In this document: positions 19,256 to 28,748 of the stretch, one piece after another | Numbering within the stretch: position 1 is the stretch's first letter | Layout: each line of letters begins with the position of its first letter | Assembly (NCBI RefSeq): GCF_001699815.1 | Contig: NZ_MCGB01000074.1 | Location: 1 to 64,000 of the forward strand | Length of the DNA stretch: 64,000 nt | Reading direction: 5' to 3' | Source of the DNA: Ralstonia pickettii | GTDB taxonomy: Bacteria > Pseudomonadota > Gammaproteobacteria > Burkholderiales > Burkholderiaceae | The notes under the pieces: model-generated | The model's database searches: none | What the model was told of the DNA's origin: nothing | What the model saw: only the letters and a program-made list of their open reading frames with translations | Program-made: the position numbers and the translations under genes

Positions 19256-20140
19256 ATGACACGCATTGCCTTCATCGGCCTCGGCAACATGGGCACGCCG
19301 ATGGTCCAACACCTGATTGCCGCCGGGCATCCGGTGCGCGCCTATGTGCGCCGTCCGGAAGCTGTCGACAACGCCCGCGCCCTCGGCGCCGAGCCGTGCA
19401 ACGCCCCTGCCGAAGCGGCGCGCGACGCGGAGGTCATCTTCACCAACGTCACGTCCACAGCCGATGTGGAAGGCGTGCTGCTCGGGCCGGACGGTGTCAT
19501 CCATGGCGCGCCGCGTGGTGCGGTGTGCATCGATCACAGCACGATCTCCGCCGTGGCCACGCGCCGGATCGCGGCCGATTTGGAAGCGGCGGGTCTGGAG
19601 TTCCTGGATGCGCCGGTCTCAGGCGGCACCGCAGGCGCGCAGAAGGCCACGCTGTCGATCATGGTCGGCGGCAAGGCCGAGGTGCTGGCGCGCGTGCGCC
19701 CGCTGCTGCAGCTGCTGGGCACTACGATCACGCACGTCGGCGACTACGGTGCCGGCCAGGTCGCCAAGGCGTGCAACCAGATCGTGCAGGTCATCAATAT
19801 CCAGGGCATTGCCGAAGCCATGCTGTTTGCGCGCGCCCAGGGCACCGACCCGTCGCGCGTGCTGGCGGCCATCGGCCCGGGCTTCGCGGGCAGCCGCATG
19901 CTCGACCTGGAAGGGCCCAAGATGGCCGAGCGCAACTTTGCCGCCGGCATCGAAGCGCGCCTGCACGACAAGGATTTCGGCCTGGTGCGCGAGATCGCCC
20001 AGGAACTCGGCCTGCAGATGCCGGCGATGGAGCTGGTGGCCTCGCAGCTCAATACGCTGGTCGCCAATGGCTGGGGGTATGACGATACGGCGTCGCTGCT
20101 GCGCGTGCTCGAGCAGCAGAACAACCACCACACAGATTGA
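19256..20140 (+). CDS. NAD(P)-dependent beta-hydroxyacid dehydrogenase (3-hydroxyisobutyrate dehydrogenase family)
   Basis: A 294-aa member of the HIBADH/GarR family. It has an N-terminal Rossmann motif (FIGLGNMGTPM, residues 5-15), the substrate signature DAPVSGGTAGA near residue 120, and the catalytic Lys in GAGQVAKACNQ near 170. Possible substrates include 3-hydroxyisobutyrate, tartronate semialdehyde and short-chain succinic semialdehydes. It follows the orphan binding protein by 41 bp and may share its transcript. The exact reaction is not decidable from sequence. Confidence 0.9.
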   Translation: MTRIAFIGLGNMGTPMVQHLIAAGHPVRAYVRRPEAVDNARALGAEPCNAPAEAARDAEVIFTNVTSTADVEGVLLGPDGVIHGAPRGAVCIDHSTISAVATRRIAADLEAAGLEFLDAPVSGGTAGAQKATLSIMVGGKAEVLARVRPLLQLLGTTITHVGDYGAGQVAKACNQIVQVINIQGIAEAMLFARAQGTDPSRVLAAIGPGFAGSRMLDLEGPKMAERNFAAGIEARLHDKDFGLVREIAQELGLQMPAMELVASQLNTLVANGWGYDDTASLLRVLEQQNNHHTD

Positions 20141-20205
20141 GCGTCTTCCGGCCGCCTTGTTCGCTTGGCCGGACTTCTGGCATAATTGCCGGCTCATCAG
20201 CACCT

Positions 20206-20290
20206 GCCCGAGTGGTGAAATTGGTAGACGCAGGGGACTCAAAATCCCCCGCCGCAAGGCGTGCCGGTTCGATTCCGGCCTCGGGCACCA
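20206..20290 (+). tRNA. tRNA-Leu (anticodon CAA)
   Basis: An 85-base class II tRNA. The acceptor stem GCCCGAG (20206-20212) pairs with CTCGGGC (20280-20286) and the CCA end is encoded. The anticodon arm GGGGA-CTCAAAA-TCCCC gives CAA, reading UUG. A long variable arm GCCGCAAGGCG and the T-arm GGTTCGATTCC are present. A CATAAT box at 20181-20186 with TTGTTC 18 bp upstream is a plausible promoter. Confidence 0.97.
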
Positions 20291-20296
20291 GAATTC

Positions 20297-20331
20297 AAGC
20301 CGCTTCTGTTCACGCAGAAGCGGCTTTTTCA
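20297..20331 (+). terminator. Intrinsic terminator of tRNA-Leu
   Basis: AAGCCGCTTCTG and CAGAAGCGGCTT form a 12-bp perfect stem with a short loop, followed by a run of T, directly behind the tRNA. Confidence 0.9.
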
Positions 20332-20493
20332 TTGGACGCTCGGCAACGCAACGGCAGCCGGCAACACGCCCCGCGCGGCGTGGGATAATGGCGGCTTTGC
20401 CCCGGGCGCGGCTCAAGAGGTTGATCGCACGGGCATGAGGGCCAGTATCCGCGTGGCCCGCTCCCCCATTTCGAAACTTCTTCAGTACGCACA

Positions 20494-22353
20494 ATGCCCG
20501 CATACCGTTCCAAAACCTCCACCGCCGGCCGCAACATGGCGGGGGCACGCTCGCTCTGGCGCGCCACCGGCATGAAAGACGAAGATTTCCAGAAGCCGAT
20601 CATTGCGGTGGTCAACTCGTTCACCCAGTTCGTTCCTGGCCACGTGCACCTGAAAGACCTGGGGCAGCTCGTCGCGCGCGAGATCGAAGCCGCGGGTGGT
20701 GTGGCCAAGGAATTCAACACGATTGCCGTGGATGACGGCATCGCCATGGGCCACGACGGCATGCTGTATTCGCTGCCCAGCCGCGACATCATTGCCGACT
20801 CGGTGGAATACATGGTCAACGCGCACTGCGCCGATGCCATGGTGTGCATCTCCAACTGCGACAAGATCACCCCGGGCATGCTGATGGCCGCCATGCGCCT
20901 GAACATTCCGGTGATCTTCGTCTCGGGGGGCCCGATGGAAGCGGGCAAGACGCGCCTGGCCAACCCCGTCACCAAAGCCATCGAGATCAAGAAGCTGGAT
21001 CTGATCGACGCGATGGTGATCGCGGCCGACAGCAAGTATTCCGACGAGGAAGTGGCGGAAGTCGAGCGCTCCGCGTGCCCGACCTGCGGTTCGTGCTCGG
21101 GCATGTTCACGGCCAACTCGATGAACTGCCTGACCGAAGCGCTCGGCCTGTCGCTGCCGGGCAACGGCACCGTGGTCGCCACGCACGCAGACCGCGAGCA
21201 GCTCTTCAAGCGCGCCGGCCGCCGCATCGTTGAACTCGCCCGCCAATACTACGAGCAGGAAGACGAGCGCGTGCTGCCGCGCTCGGTCGGTTTCAAGGCG
21301 TTCGAAAATGCGATGACGCTCGACATCGCGATGGGCGGCTCGACCAACACGATCCTGCACCTGCTGGCCATCGCGCAGGAAGCGGAGATCGACTTCACGA
21401 TGGCGGACATCGACCGCCTTTCGCGCGTCGTGCCGCAGCTGTGCAAGGTCGCGCCGAACACAAACAAGTACCACATCGAAGACGTGCACCGCGCCGGCGG
21501 CATCATGGCCATCCTGGGTGAGCTGGATCGTGCCGGCAAGCTGCACACCGACGCGCCCACCGTGCACGCGCCCACGTTGAAGGACGCGCTGGACCAGTGG
21601 GACATCGTCCGCACGTCGGATGAAGCTGTGCAGACGTTCTACCGTGCCGGCCCGGCGGGTATCCCGACGCAGGTCGCCTTCAGCCAGAACACGCGCTGGC
21701 CGAGCCTGGATCTGGACCGCGCCGAAGGCTGCATCCGCTCGAACGAGCATGCGTTCTCGAAGGAAGGCGGCCTGGCCGTGCTGAGGGGCAATATCGCGCT
21801 GGACGGCTGCGTGGTCAAGACCGCCGGGGTGGACGAAAGCATCCTCGTGTTCGAAGGCACGGCGCACGTGACGGAATCGCAGGACGAAGCGGTCGCGAAC
21901 ATCCTCGCCGACAAGGTCAAGGCCGGCGACGTGGTGGTCGTGCGCTATGAAGGCCCGAAGGGCGGCCCCGGCATGCAGGAAATGCTGTACCCGACGAGCT
22001 ACATCAAGTCCAAGGGCCTCGGCAAAGCCTGTGCGCTGCTGACGGACGGCCGCTTCTCCGGCGGTACCTCGGGGCTGTCGATTGGTCACTGCTCGCCGGA
22101 AGCGGCTGCGGGCGGCGCGATCGGCTTGGTGCGCAACGGTGACAAGATCCGCATCGACATCCCCAACCGCACGATCAACGTGCTGGTGTCGGATGAAGAA
22201 CTCGCGCGTCGCCGCGAAGAGCAGAACGCCAAGGGCTGGAAGCCCGCGCAGCCGCGTCCGCGCAAGGTGTCGGCCGCGCTCAAGGCGTACGCCAAGCTGG
22301 TCATGTCGGCGGACAAGGGCGCGGTGCGCGACCTGTCGCAACTGGACGACTGA
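20494..22353 (+). CDS. ilvD: Dihydroxy-acid dehydratase, enterobacterial type
   Basis: Same reaction as the ilvD product encoded at 2342, but from the E. coli-like branch. The 619-aa protein aligns from [20 protein letters not shown] to the C-terminal [13 protein letters not shown]. It keeps cysteines at 122 (NCDKITPG) and 201 ([10 protein letters not shown]) but has Gly in place of the first cluster cysteine (VPGH near 49). This is the pattern of the oxygen-labile [4Fe-4S] IlvD. GATAAT near 20390 may be its -10 box. It is monocistronic with its own terminator. Confidence 0.95.
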   Translation: MPAYRSKTSTAGRNMAGARSLWRATGMKDEDFQKPIIAVVNSFTQFVPGHVHLKDLGQLVAREIEAAGGVAKEFNTIAVDDGIAMGHDGMLYSLPSRDIIADSVEYMVNAHCADAMVCISNCDKITPGMLMAAMRLNIPVIFVSGGPMEAGKTRLANPVTKAIEIKKLDLIDAMVIAADSKYSDEEVAEVERSACPTCGSCSGMFTANSMNCLTEALGLSLPGNGTVVATHADREQLFKRAGRRIVELARQYYEQEDERVLPRSVGFKAFENAMTLDIAMGGSTNTILHLLAIAQEAEIDFTMADIDRLSRVVPQLCKVAPNTNKYHIEDVHRAGGIMAILGELDRAGKLHTDAPTVHAPTLKDALDQWDIVRTSDEAVQTFYRAGPAGIPTQVAFSQNTRWPSLDLDRAEGCIRSNEHAFSKEGGLAVLRGNIALDGCVVKTAGVDESILVFEGTAHVTESQDEAVANILADKVKAGDVVVVRYEGPKGGPGMQEMLYPTSYIKSKGLGKACALLTDGRFSGGTSGLSIGHCSPEAAAGGAIGLVRNGDKIRIDIPNRTINVLVSDEELARRREEQNAKGWKPAQPRPRKVSAALKAYAKLVMSADKGAVRDLSQLDD

Positions 22354-22387
22354 TGCAACACGGGCCAAGCGCTCGATCGACGTAAAA

Positions 22388-22413
22388 AAGCCGCTCTTCG
22401 GAGCGGCTTTTTC
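22388..22413 (+). terminator. Terminator between ilvD and dkgB
   Basis: AGCCGCTC and GAGCGGCT pair around TTCG and are flanked by A and T runs. Placed between the convergent ilvD and dkgB genes, it can work in both directions. Confidence 0.85.
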
Positions 22414-22435
22414 TATTGCGTCGGTGCTGCGATGT

Positions 22436-23242
22436 TCAATCCCACTGCGGCGCCAGCCCGTCCGGTGAAACCTCGCGACCGTTGCGCTCAAGCGCGGCGA
22501 TCTGAGCCATGTCTTCGTCCGTCAGGTGCAGCGTTTGCGCGCGCAGGTTGCTCGCAAGATGCTCTCGCTTGGTTGACGACGGGATGACCGAGTAGCCGAG
22601 CTGCATCGCCCACGCCAGCACGACCTGCGCCGGCGTCGCTTCGTGCCGCTGTGCGATCGCGCCGATCACCGGATCGCCCAGCACCTTGCCGTAGGCGAGC
22701 GTCATGTACGACGTGACGTGAATGCCCTCGCGCTGCAGAAATTCGACGAGCTTGCGGTTCTGCAGATACGGGCTCAGCTCGATCTGGTTGGTGGCGATGG
22801 CGTCTTTGCCAGCCACCGCAATCGCCTGCTGCGTCAGGGCGATATTGAAGTTCGAGACGCCGATCTCGCGCGTCAAACCCCGGGCCTTGGCTTCGGCCAA
22901 CGCGGTCATGAATTCTTCGATCGACACGCCGTTGTCGGGCGCAGGCCAGTGGATCAGCGTGAGGTCGACGTAATCGGTGCGCAGCTTGGCGAGGCTGTCT
23001 TCGAGACTCGCCGCGAGCTTGTCCCTGGCGTAGTTGTCGACCCAGATCTTGGTCGTGAGGAACAGGTCTTCGCGGCGCACGCCGGAGCCGGCAATGGCCT
23101 CGCCTACCTCCGCTTCATTGCCGTAGATTTGCGCGGTGTCGATGACGCGGTAGCCAAGTTCGAGGCCATTGCGAACCGAGTCGATGACGACCTGGCCCTT
23201 CAGGCGGAACGTGCCGAGGCCGAAAGCGGGAATCTTGTTCAT
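22436..23242 (-). CDS. dkgB: Aldo/keto reductase, 2,5-diketo-D-gluconate reductase B type
   Basis: NADPH-dependent reductase of the AKR superfamily acting on 2,5-diketogluconate and various aldehydes such as methylglyoxal. The 268-aa protein is close to E. coli DkgB along its length: [12 protein letters not shown] start, DTAQIYGNE with catalytic Asp and Tyr, LIHWPAP with catalytic His, [13 protein letters not shown], and the cofactor motif [11 protein letters not shown]. It lies 23 bp downstream of the MFS gene on the same strand, so the two are probably cotranscribed. Confidence 0.93.
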   Translation of the reverse strand: MNKIPAFGLGTFRLKGQVVIDSVRNGLELGYRVIDTAQIYGNEAEVGEAIAGSGVRREDLFLTTKIWVDNYARDKLAASLEDSLAKLRTDYVDLTLIHWPAPDNGVSIEEFMTALAEAKARGLTREIGVSNFNIALTQQAIAVAGKDAIATNQIELSPYLQNRKLVEFLQREGIHVTSYMTLAYGKVLGDPVIGAIAQRHEATPAQVVLAWAMQLGYSVIPSSTKREHLASNLRAQTLHLTDEDMAQIAALERNGREVSPDGLAPQWD

Positions 23243-23265
23243 CTTGTGCTCCAGGGGAAATCGAA

Positions 23266-24468
23266 TCAGGGGTTCATGGCGAAGCGCGCCCGACGCTGCA
23301 CGACGTGCAGCCCCACCAGCGCAAGGCCTGCCACAGCAATCACCGCGCCGACAATCGGCACCGCCGCATAGCCCAGGCCTGCGGAGATGGCCGCACCGCC
23401 CGCTGCCGCGCCCAGCGCGTTGCCGAGGTTGAACGCGCCCACGTTGACCGACGATGCAAGGCCCGGCGCTTCAGCCGCGGCACGCATCACGCGCATCTGG
23501 AGCGGCGGCACGACTGCGAACGTGGCAATGCCCCACACCAGCAACGCGGCGGCGGCACCGACGTGCGTCTTGGCCAACACGGGAAACGCGAGCATCGTTA
23601 CGATCAACAACACCAGGAAGCCGATCAGGCTGCCATCGAGCGAGCGATCGGCCAGGCGGCCGCCGGCAATGTTGCCGATCGAAAAGCCGATGCCGATCAG
23701 CACCAGCATGGCCGTCACAAACGCCGGCGAAGCACCGGTCAGTTGCGCAAGCGTTGGAGCAACATACGTGTAGAGCGTGAACATCGCGCCCGCGCCGAGC
23801 ACCGTGGTGGCGAGCGCGCCCAGCACGACGGGACGCGTCAGGACCGCGAGTTCGGCGCGCAGGTTGGGCATCTTGCCGGCATCGCCCTTCGGCAACGCAG
23901 TGAACAAGCCCGCAATGGCGATCAGGCCAAGGCTTGCCGTGGCGGCAAACGACATGCGCCAGCCGATCATCTGGCCAAGCCAGGTCGCGGCCGGCACGCC
24001 GCCAACGTTGGCGATCGTCAGGCCCATGAACATCGTGGCCACGGCGCTGGCCTGCTTCTCGCGCGGCACAAGGCTGGCGGCCACCACCGAGCCAAGCCCG
24101 AAGAATGCGCCGTGGTTGAGACTGGTGACGAGCCGGGCGAGCAGCAACGTCGTGTAATCCGGCGCGAGGGCCGAAAGCAAATTGCCGATGGTGAAGATGC
24201 TCATCAGCGCGATCAGCGCCTTGCGTCGCGGCCAGCGTGCCAGCAGCAACGTCATGATCGGGGCGCCCACCATCACGCCGATGGCGTACGCGCTGATCAG
24301 CATGCCTGCCTGCGGAATCGATACATGCACGCCGTCGGCAATCACGGGCAGCAGGCCCATCGGAGAAAACTCGGTGGTGCCGATGCCAAAGGCGCCGGCG
24401 GCAAGCGCGAGCAGCGGCAGCGTTGCGCTGCCGCGTGTGGGCTCGGCGGAAGTGTGGGTGGGGTTCAT
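23266..24468 (-). CDS. MFS transporter, YdhP-like (DHA1 family)
   Basis: A 400-aa protein with about 12 membrane segments, very similar to E. coli YdhP throughout ([52 protein letters not shown]). DHA1 members export drugs or sugars; the substrate of YdhP-type proteins is not settled. A GGAG ribosome site sits 8 bp before the ATG at 24466-24468. A divergent marR gene lies 349 bp away, suggesting control by that regulator. Confidence 0.92.
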   Translation of the reverse strand: MNPTHTSAEPTRGSATLPLLALAAGAFGIGTTEFSPMGLLPVIADGVHVSIPQAGMLISAYAIGVMVGAPIMTLLLARWPRRKALIALMSIFTIGNLLSALAPDYTTLLLARLVTSLNHGAFFGLGSVVAASLVPREKQASAVATMFMGLTIANVGGVPAATWLGQMIGWRMSFAATASLGLIAIAGLFTALPKGDAGKMPNLRAELAVLTRPVVLGALATTVLGAGAMFTLYTYVAPTLAQLTGASPAFVTAMLVLIGIGFSIGNIAGGRLADRSLDGSLIGFLVLLIVTMLAFPVLAKTHVGAAAALLVWGIATFAVVPPLQMRVMRAAAEAPGLASSVNVGAFNLGNALGAAAGGAAISAGLGYAAVPIVGAVIAVAGLALVGLHVVQRRARFAMNP

Positions 24469-24817
24469 GCGGTGTACTCCAAAGCGGAAGAATGGAAAGC
24501 GGGCAGAACCTCTGCCGCGATTTCCGCAAACGTTTCAGCAAGCGGGCGACGATTCCGGCGGAAATACGATGCGTCCGATGCGTGCGCCAAGGCGATGGCG
24601 CAGCAGCGAGCGTCCGCGACCGGCGCAATGAGCATGGACCGCAGTGTGCGTGCTCTACCTTTGCAGAAAAACCCGTCCGTCGACGAAACAGTCTTGATCG
24701 CCAATCAACAATCGGTGTCACTCAGACGCACGCCGGGTTGGCAACGCTGCAACAGGGCTCGCTCTCCAAAATATGTCATGTCGTGATATATTCCGCCACG
24801 AACCTTTTAATTCCGCC
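24469..24817. other. Intergenic region between the MFS gene and marR
   Basis: 349 bp shared by two divergent genes. It holds the marR-proximal inverted repeat at 24770-24792. It also holds a minus-strand open frame (about 24635 down to 24465, 56 codons) whose TGA overlaps the MFS start codon as ATGA. That frame has no strong ribosome site and no recognised family, so I do not call it a gene. No terminator is seen. Confidence 0.5.
24770..24792. promoter_or_regulatory. Probable MarR operator
   Basis: AATATGTCA (24770-24778) and TGATATATT (24784-24792) form an inverted repeat with 8 of 9 positions matching around a 5-bp spacer, ending 25 bp before the marR ATG. The size and AT-rich dyad suit MarR-family binding, and the position would block the marR promoter. 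Binding is inferred. Confidence 0.6.
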
Positions 24818-25255
24818 ATGTCCACCCCCGCACGCCCTTTGTCCAAGCAGGATTTCGAGAACCTCTCCGATTTCCGCTACCACCTGCGTCGCTTCCTGCG
24901 CGCCTCCGAAGATCTGATCCACGCCAAGGGCATCACGCCCCTGCAGTATCAGTTGCTGCTGCACGTGAAAGGCTATGCCGGGCGCGAATGGGCCACCGTC
25001 GGCGAACTGGCCGAGCGCCTGCAGGCCGCGCCGCACGGCACAGCGGCACTCATCACGCGCTGCGAAGAAGCGGGTCTGGTCGAAAGGCGCCAGAGCGACA
25101 CCGACGCACGCCAGGTCGAAGTCCATCTCTCCAGGAAGGGCGACAACCTCGTCGCACTGCTGGCCGGGCTGCACCAGAGCGAGCTGTCGGCATTCCGCCG
25201 CGCTTTCAAGCTTCCGCACCTCGATCAACCCGCCGAACCCGCCTCCGAGCAGTAA
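24818..25255 (+). CDS. MarR-family transcriptional regulator
   Basis: A 145-aa winged-helix regulator: N-terminal dimerisation helix, then GITPLQYQLLLHV, the recognition region WATVGELAERLQAAPHGTAALI, and the wing RRQSDTDARQVEVHLS. The ATG at 24818 is preferred over upstream in-frame codons because it falls just behind the operator. It is divergent from the YdhP-like exporter and followed 4 bp later by the CLC gene. It likely represses itself and possibly both neighbours. Confidence 0.92.
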   Translation: MSTPARPLSKQDFENLSDFRYHLRRFLRASEDLIHAKGITPLQYQLLLHVKGYAGREWATVGELAERLQAAPHGTAALITRCEEAGLVERRQSDTDARQVEVHLSRKGDNLVALLAGLHQSELSAFRRAFKLPHLDQPAEPASEQ

Positions 25256-25259
25256 CGTC

Positions 25260-27077
25260 ATGCAAGCCCTTGAACACCAACCGCATCGGCGCGACTTTGC
25301 GACCGACACCACGCTGTTCCGCACCACTGCGCTGGCGGTCGTCATCGCGGCGTTTGCCACGCTGGCAGCCGTGGTGCTGCTCAACCTGATCCGCTTCTTC
25401 ACCAACCTGTTCTTTTTCCAGACGCTGTCGCTGGCGGACCGCTCGCCGGCCACCAACACGCTCGGCGCCTGGGTGATTGCGGTACCGCTTATCGGCGGGC
25501 TGATCGTCGGTCTGATGGCGCGCTTCGGCTCGGAGAAGATCCGCGGCCACGGCATTCCCGAGGCCATCGAGGCCATCCTGTTCGGCAAAAGCAAGATGTC
25601 GCCGAAGGTGGCGGTGCTCAAGCCGCTGTCGTCGGGCATCGTGATCGGCAGCGGCGGCCCGTTTGGCGCGGAAGGCCCGATCATCATGACGGGCGGCGCG
25701 ATCGGCTCGCTGTTCGCGCAGTTCTTCAAGCTGACGGCCGCCGAGCGCAAGACGCTGCTGGTGGCTGGCGCCACGGCCGGCATGACGGCCGTGTTCGGCA
25801 CGCCCGTGGCCGCGCTGCTGCTTGCGGTGGAGTTGCTGCTGTTCGAATGGCGCCCACGCAGCATGCTGCCGGTGGCGGTGGCGTGCGCGGTGGCGGGCTT
25901 CCTGCGTGTGCTGGTGCTGGAGTCCGGGCCCCTCTTCCCGCTGGACACCGCACCCGCGACGCTGCCTGCGCTGGGCTCGTGCGTGGTCGCCGGATTGCTG
26001 TGCGGCGCGCTGGCGCGCTCGCTGTCGATGGCGCTGTACAAAACGGAAGACCTGTTCGGCCGCCTGCCGATCCACTGGATGTGGTGGCCGGCCCTCGGTG
26101 GCCTGGTGGTCGGCATCGGCGGCTATTTCGAGCCGCGTGCGCTGGGTGTCGGCTACGACGTCATCGGCGATTTGCTGCACAACCATCTCGCCATCCGGGT
26201 GGCGCTGGCGCTGCTGGTGGTCAAGGCCATCATCTGGGTGATCGCGCTGGGCTCGGGCACGTCGGGTGGGGTGCTTGCCCCGTTGCTGATGATGGGCGCC
26301 GGCTTGGGGGTGTTGATCGGCCCAGTGCTGCCCGGCGGCGACCCGGGCCTGTGGCCGCTCGTGTGCATGGCGGCCATGCTGGCCGGTGTGCTGGGCGCCC
26401 CGCTCACGGCCATCGTCTTCGCCTTCGGCCTCACACACGATGTGAACGCGCTGCTGCCGATTCTGCTGGCGGTGGCAGTATCCTACGGCTTTGTCGTACT
26501 GACGATGCCGCGCTCGATCATGACCGAGAAGATCGCGCGCCGCGGCTTCCACATCTATCGCGAATACGCTGTCGACCCGCTCGAGCGCCACGCCGTGGAA
26601 GAGGTGATGACGCGTTCGGTGCAGACCATCGACGCGCAGGCCACGCTGGCCGATACACTCGCCGACCGCTTCGGCGCCACGCAGGCGCACCGAGCGTTTC
26701 CCGTGGTGCAAGGTGGGCCGAATGGCACGTTGATCGGCATGCTCGACCGCGATGCGCTGCTGGCGGGCCAGAAGCGCGGTGCCGTCACCGTGGCCGAGTT
26801 GTTTGGTGCGAATGCCCCCGTGATGGCGCTGCCCGGTGAGACCTGCCGCATCGTCGCCACGCGCCTGGCAGTGCATGGGCTCGAGCGGCTGCCGGTGGTG
26901 GCCGATTCACAATCACGCGCGCTGGTGGGCATTGTCTCGCGCAGCGATTTGGTCAAGCCGTCGCTAGCGTTCTTTGATGAAGAACAGCGCCGCGAGCGCT
27001 TCCGCCGTGTGCCGCTGTCAGGCACGCGCACGCATCTTGAACTGCGCCGTCGGCGCGCAGGCCGCGTCGCGCGGTAA
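25260..27077 (+). CDS. CLC-family chloride transporter with C-terminal CBS domains
   Basis: A 605-aa protein with a CLC membrane domain (about 1-430) and two CBS domains (about 450-580). CLC signatures are GHGIPEAIEAI (variant of GSGIP, with His for Ser), GSGGPFGAEGPII (gating Glu kept, Arg of GREGP replaced by Ala) and GSGTSGGVLAPLL. The retained gating Glu suggests an H+/Cl- exchanger. The CBS pair may sense nucleotides. It starts 4 bp after marR, so it belongs to that transcript. Confidence 0.9.
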   Translation: MQALEHQPHRRDFATDTTLFRTTALAVVIAAFATLAAVVLLNLIRFFTNLFFFQTLSLADRSPATNTLGAWVIAVPLIGGLIVGLMARFGSEKIRGHGIPEAIEAILFGKSKMSPKVAVLKPLSSGIVIGSGGPFGAEGPIIMTGGAIGSLFAQFFKLTAAERKTLLVAGATAGMTAVFGTPVAALLLAVELLLFEWRPRSMLPVAVACAVAGFLRVLVLESGPLFPLDTAPATLPALGSCVVAGLLCGALARSLSMALYKTEDLFGRLPIHWMWWPALGGLVVGIGGYFEPRALGVGYDVIGDLLHNHLAIRVALALLVVKAIIWVIALGSGTSGGVLAPLLMMGAGLGVLIGPVLPGGDPGLWPLVCMAAMLAGVLGAPLTAIVFAFGLTHDVNALLPILLAVAVSYGFVVLTMPRSIMTEKIARRGFHIYREYAVDPLERHAVEEVMTRSVQTIDAQATLADTLADRFGATQAHRAFPVVQGGPNGTLIGMLDRDALLAGQKRGAVTVAELFGANAPVMALPGETCRIVATRLAVHGLERLPVVADSQSRALVGIVSRSDLVKPSLAFFDEEQRRERFRRVPLSGTRTHLELRRRRAGRVAR

Positions 27078-27079
27078 TG

Positions 27080-28747
27080 TCAGCCGGCCACGTGCCGGTT
27101 ACGTCCGCTTTCCTTGGCGCGATACAGCGCCAGATCGGCGCGCTTGAGCATTTCCGACGCGGTATCGCCCGGCCGGCAGCCCGTCATGCCCATGCTGACG
27201 GTCATCGACAGCCCGGTCGGGAAGCTTTCGTCCGTCTCGGCCACCGCCGTACGCAGGCGCTCGGCCACCTCGGTGGCGGTTTCCAGCGTGGTGCGTCCCA
27301 TCACCATGGCGAATTCCTCGCCGCCCAAACGCCCCACCAGATCACTGCTGCGCAGCACGCCCGTGGCAAGCGACGCAAAGCGCTGCAGCGCCATGTCCCC
27401 CACAGCGTGGCCCCATGTGTCATTGATGCGCTTGAAGTGATCCAGATCGGCCAGCACGAGCACAAGCGGTTCGGCACGATTGTGCGCACGCGCGAGCACC
27501 GTATCGAACAGCGCCAGGAACCGGCGGCGCGTCAGCACACCGGTCAGATGATCGAAATGCGCCTCGTTGGCGAGCGCGCTGTTGGTGCGCTGCAGCCGCT
27601 GGTTCAGATGGCGCGTCACGCGGTGGTGCTGCCGCTCGCGCACCAAAGACCACGCCACCAGCGCGAACGTCACCAACACACTCACGAACAACACAAAGCC
27701 GATCATGCGGTTGCGCGCATGGTTGGCGATCTGCTGGCCCCACGCCGGCAGCGGCTCGGCCACGACGACCGTGAGGTCCGCACTGGCATTGCGCGACACG
27801 GTCAGCGATGGCATCGCACTGCCCTCGCGCCAGGCCAGCGTATCGCGCACCTCGGCCGGCACCCAGGCGGGCACATCGCGATGCGCCTTCGCGGTAGGCT
27901 GATAGGGCCAGGGCTCGAAGTCGACGCGTTGGTAGGCGTTGTACCGGTCGCTGGCGCCCATGTGCTGCAGGCGAGCATCCGGCAGGACCTTGCCGACCAG
28001 CGATGCATCGGTGGACAGAATGATCAAGCCGTTCGGATCGGTCACCAACGATGTCGGGTGCGATACCCAGTGCTGCAGCCTCGCGAGGCTCACCTTGGTG
28101 CCCATTGTTGCGACCAGGTAACCTCCGGCGTCATATACCGGCGCGGCGAAGAACAGGCCCGGCACGCCCGTCACCGGGCCGATCGTGAACTGCTCGCCCA
28201 GGCCACCCAGCATCGCCTCCTTCATGTACGGCTGCATGCTCAACTGCACGCCGACGAACGAATCGGCATGACCGGCGTTATTGGCCAGCACCACGTAATT
28301 GTGTTGGTTCACGACCCACACGTAGTCCAGCCCGAGATTGCCTGCGGTGGCGTTGAGGAAAGCATCGATGTCGACCACTTCCGGGTGCGACATCGCCTCT
28401 TCGGCACATGAGCCCTGGTCCATCAGGTTCCAGCGCCGGGTGTCGACGCGCGCCACCGCGCGCGGGATGGCGTCGATCTGCGCGAGCGTCTGCGGCAGCG
28501 CGCGCAGCAGGGCCACGTCGGCGGTGATCTGGCTCGACATTCCCTCCGCTACCTGCGCAGCCAACTGGCGCCGCGCATCGACCATCTGCTGCATGTCGCG
28601 CGCACCCATCGAATCCGCCACGAAACAGGCGGCAAACCATGAGGCGCCTACGCCCACCACCGCCACCGACAGCCAAAGCGCCAGCGGCGCAACGCGCAGC
28701 CAGGCGCCGTGCGACGACGTTGCAGGGGCGGGCTCAGGCGCCTTCAC
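27080..28747 (-). CDS. Membrane-bound diguanylate cyclase with periplasmic sensor domain
   Basis: A 555-aa protein: N-terminal membrane segment (about 20-42), a periplasmic double-Cache-like region (about 45-345), a second membrane segment (about 350-372) and a C-terminal GGDEF domain. The active site reads GGEEF (475-479), and an RxxD inhibitory site (RSSD, 466-469) lies five residues upstream. The enzyme should therefore make cyclic-di-GMP and be product-inhibited. The Cache region implies an extracellular ligand, identity unknown. It is convergent with the CLC gene, with 2 bp between the stops. Confidence 0.93.
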   Translation of the reverse strand: MKAPEPAPATSSHGAWLRVAPLALWLSVAVVGVGASWFAACFVADSMGARDMQQMVDARRQLAAQVAEGMSSQITADVALLRALPQTLAQIDAIPRAVARVDTRRWNLMDQGSCAEEAMSHPEVVDIDAFLNATAGNLGLDYVWVVNQHNYVVLANNAGHADSFVGVQLSMQPYMKEAMLGGLGEQFTIGPVTGVPGLFFAAPVYDAGGYLVATMGTKVSLARLQHWVSHPTSLVTDPNGLIILSTDASLVGKVLPDARLQHMGASDRYNAYQRVDFEPWPYQPTAKAHRDVPAWVPAEVRDTLAWREGSAMPSLTVSRNASADLTVVVAEPLPAWGQQIANHARNRMIGFVLFVSVLVTFALVAWSLVRERQHHRVTRHLNQRLQRTNSALANEAHFDHLTGVLTRRRFLALFDTVLARAHNRAEPLVLVLADLDHFKRINDTWGHAVGDMALQRFASLATGVLRSSDLVGRLGGEEFAMVMGRTTLETATEVAERLRTAVAETDESFPTGLSMTVSMGMTGCRPGDTASEMLKRADLALYRAKESGRNRHVAG

Positions 28748-28748
28748 G

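Noticed and set aside
20482-22491. Long minus-strand frame antisense to the second ilvD
   Set aside because: Composition and lack of domains mark it as a shadow frame.
24465-24704. Minus-strand frame of up to 79 codons ending in ATGA overlap with the MFS gene
   Set aside because: The overlap is tempting as translational coupling, but there is no good ribosome site, the longest version needs a TTG start, and no homologue is recognised. Left as a note only.
25206-26876. Long minus-strand frame antisense to the CLC gene
   Set aside because: Low-complexity Arg/Gln/His-rich translation typical of non-coding frames in GC-rich DNA.
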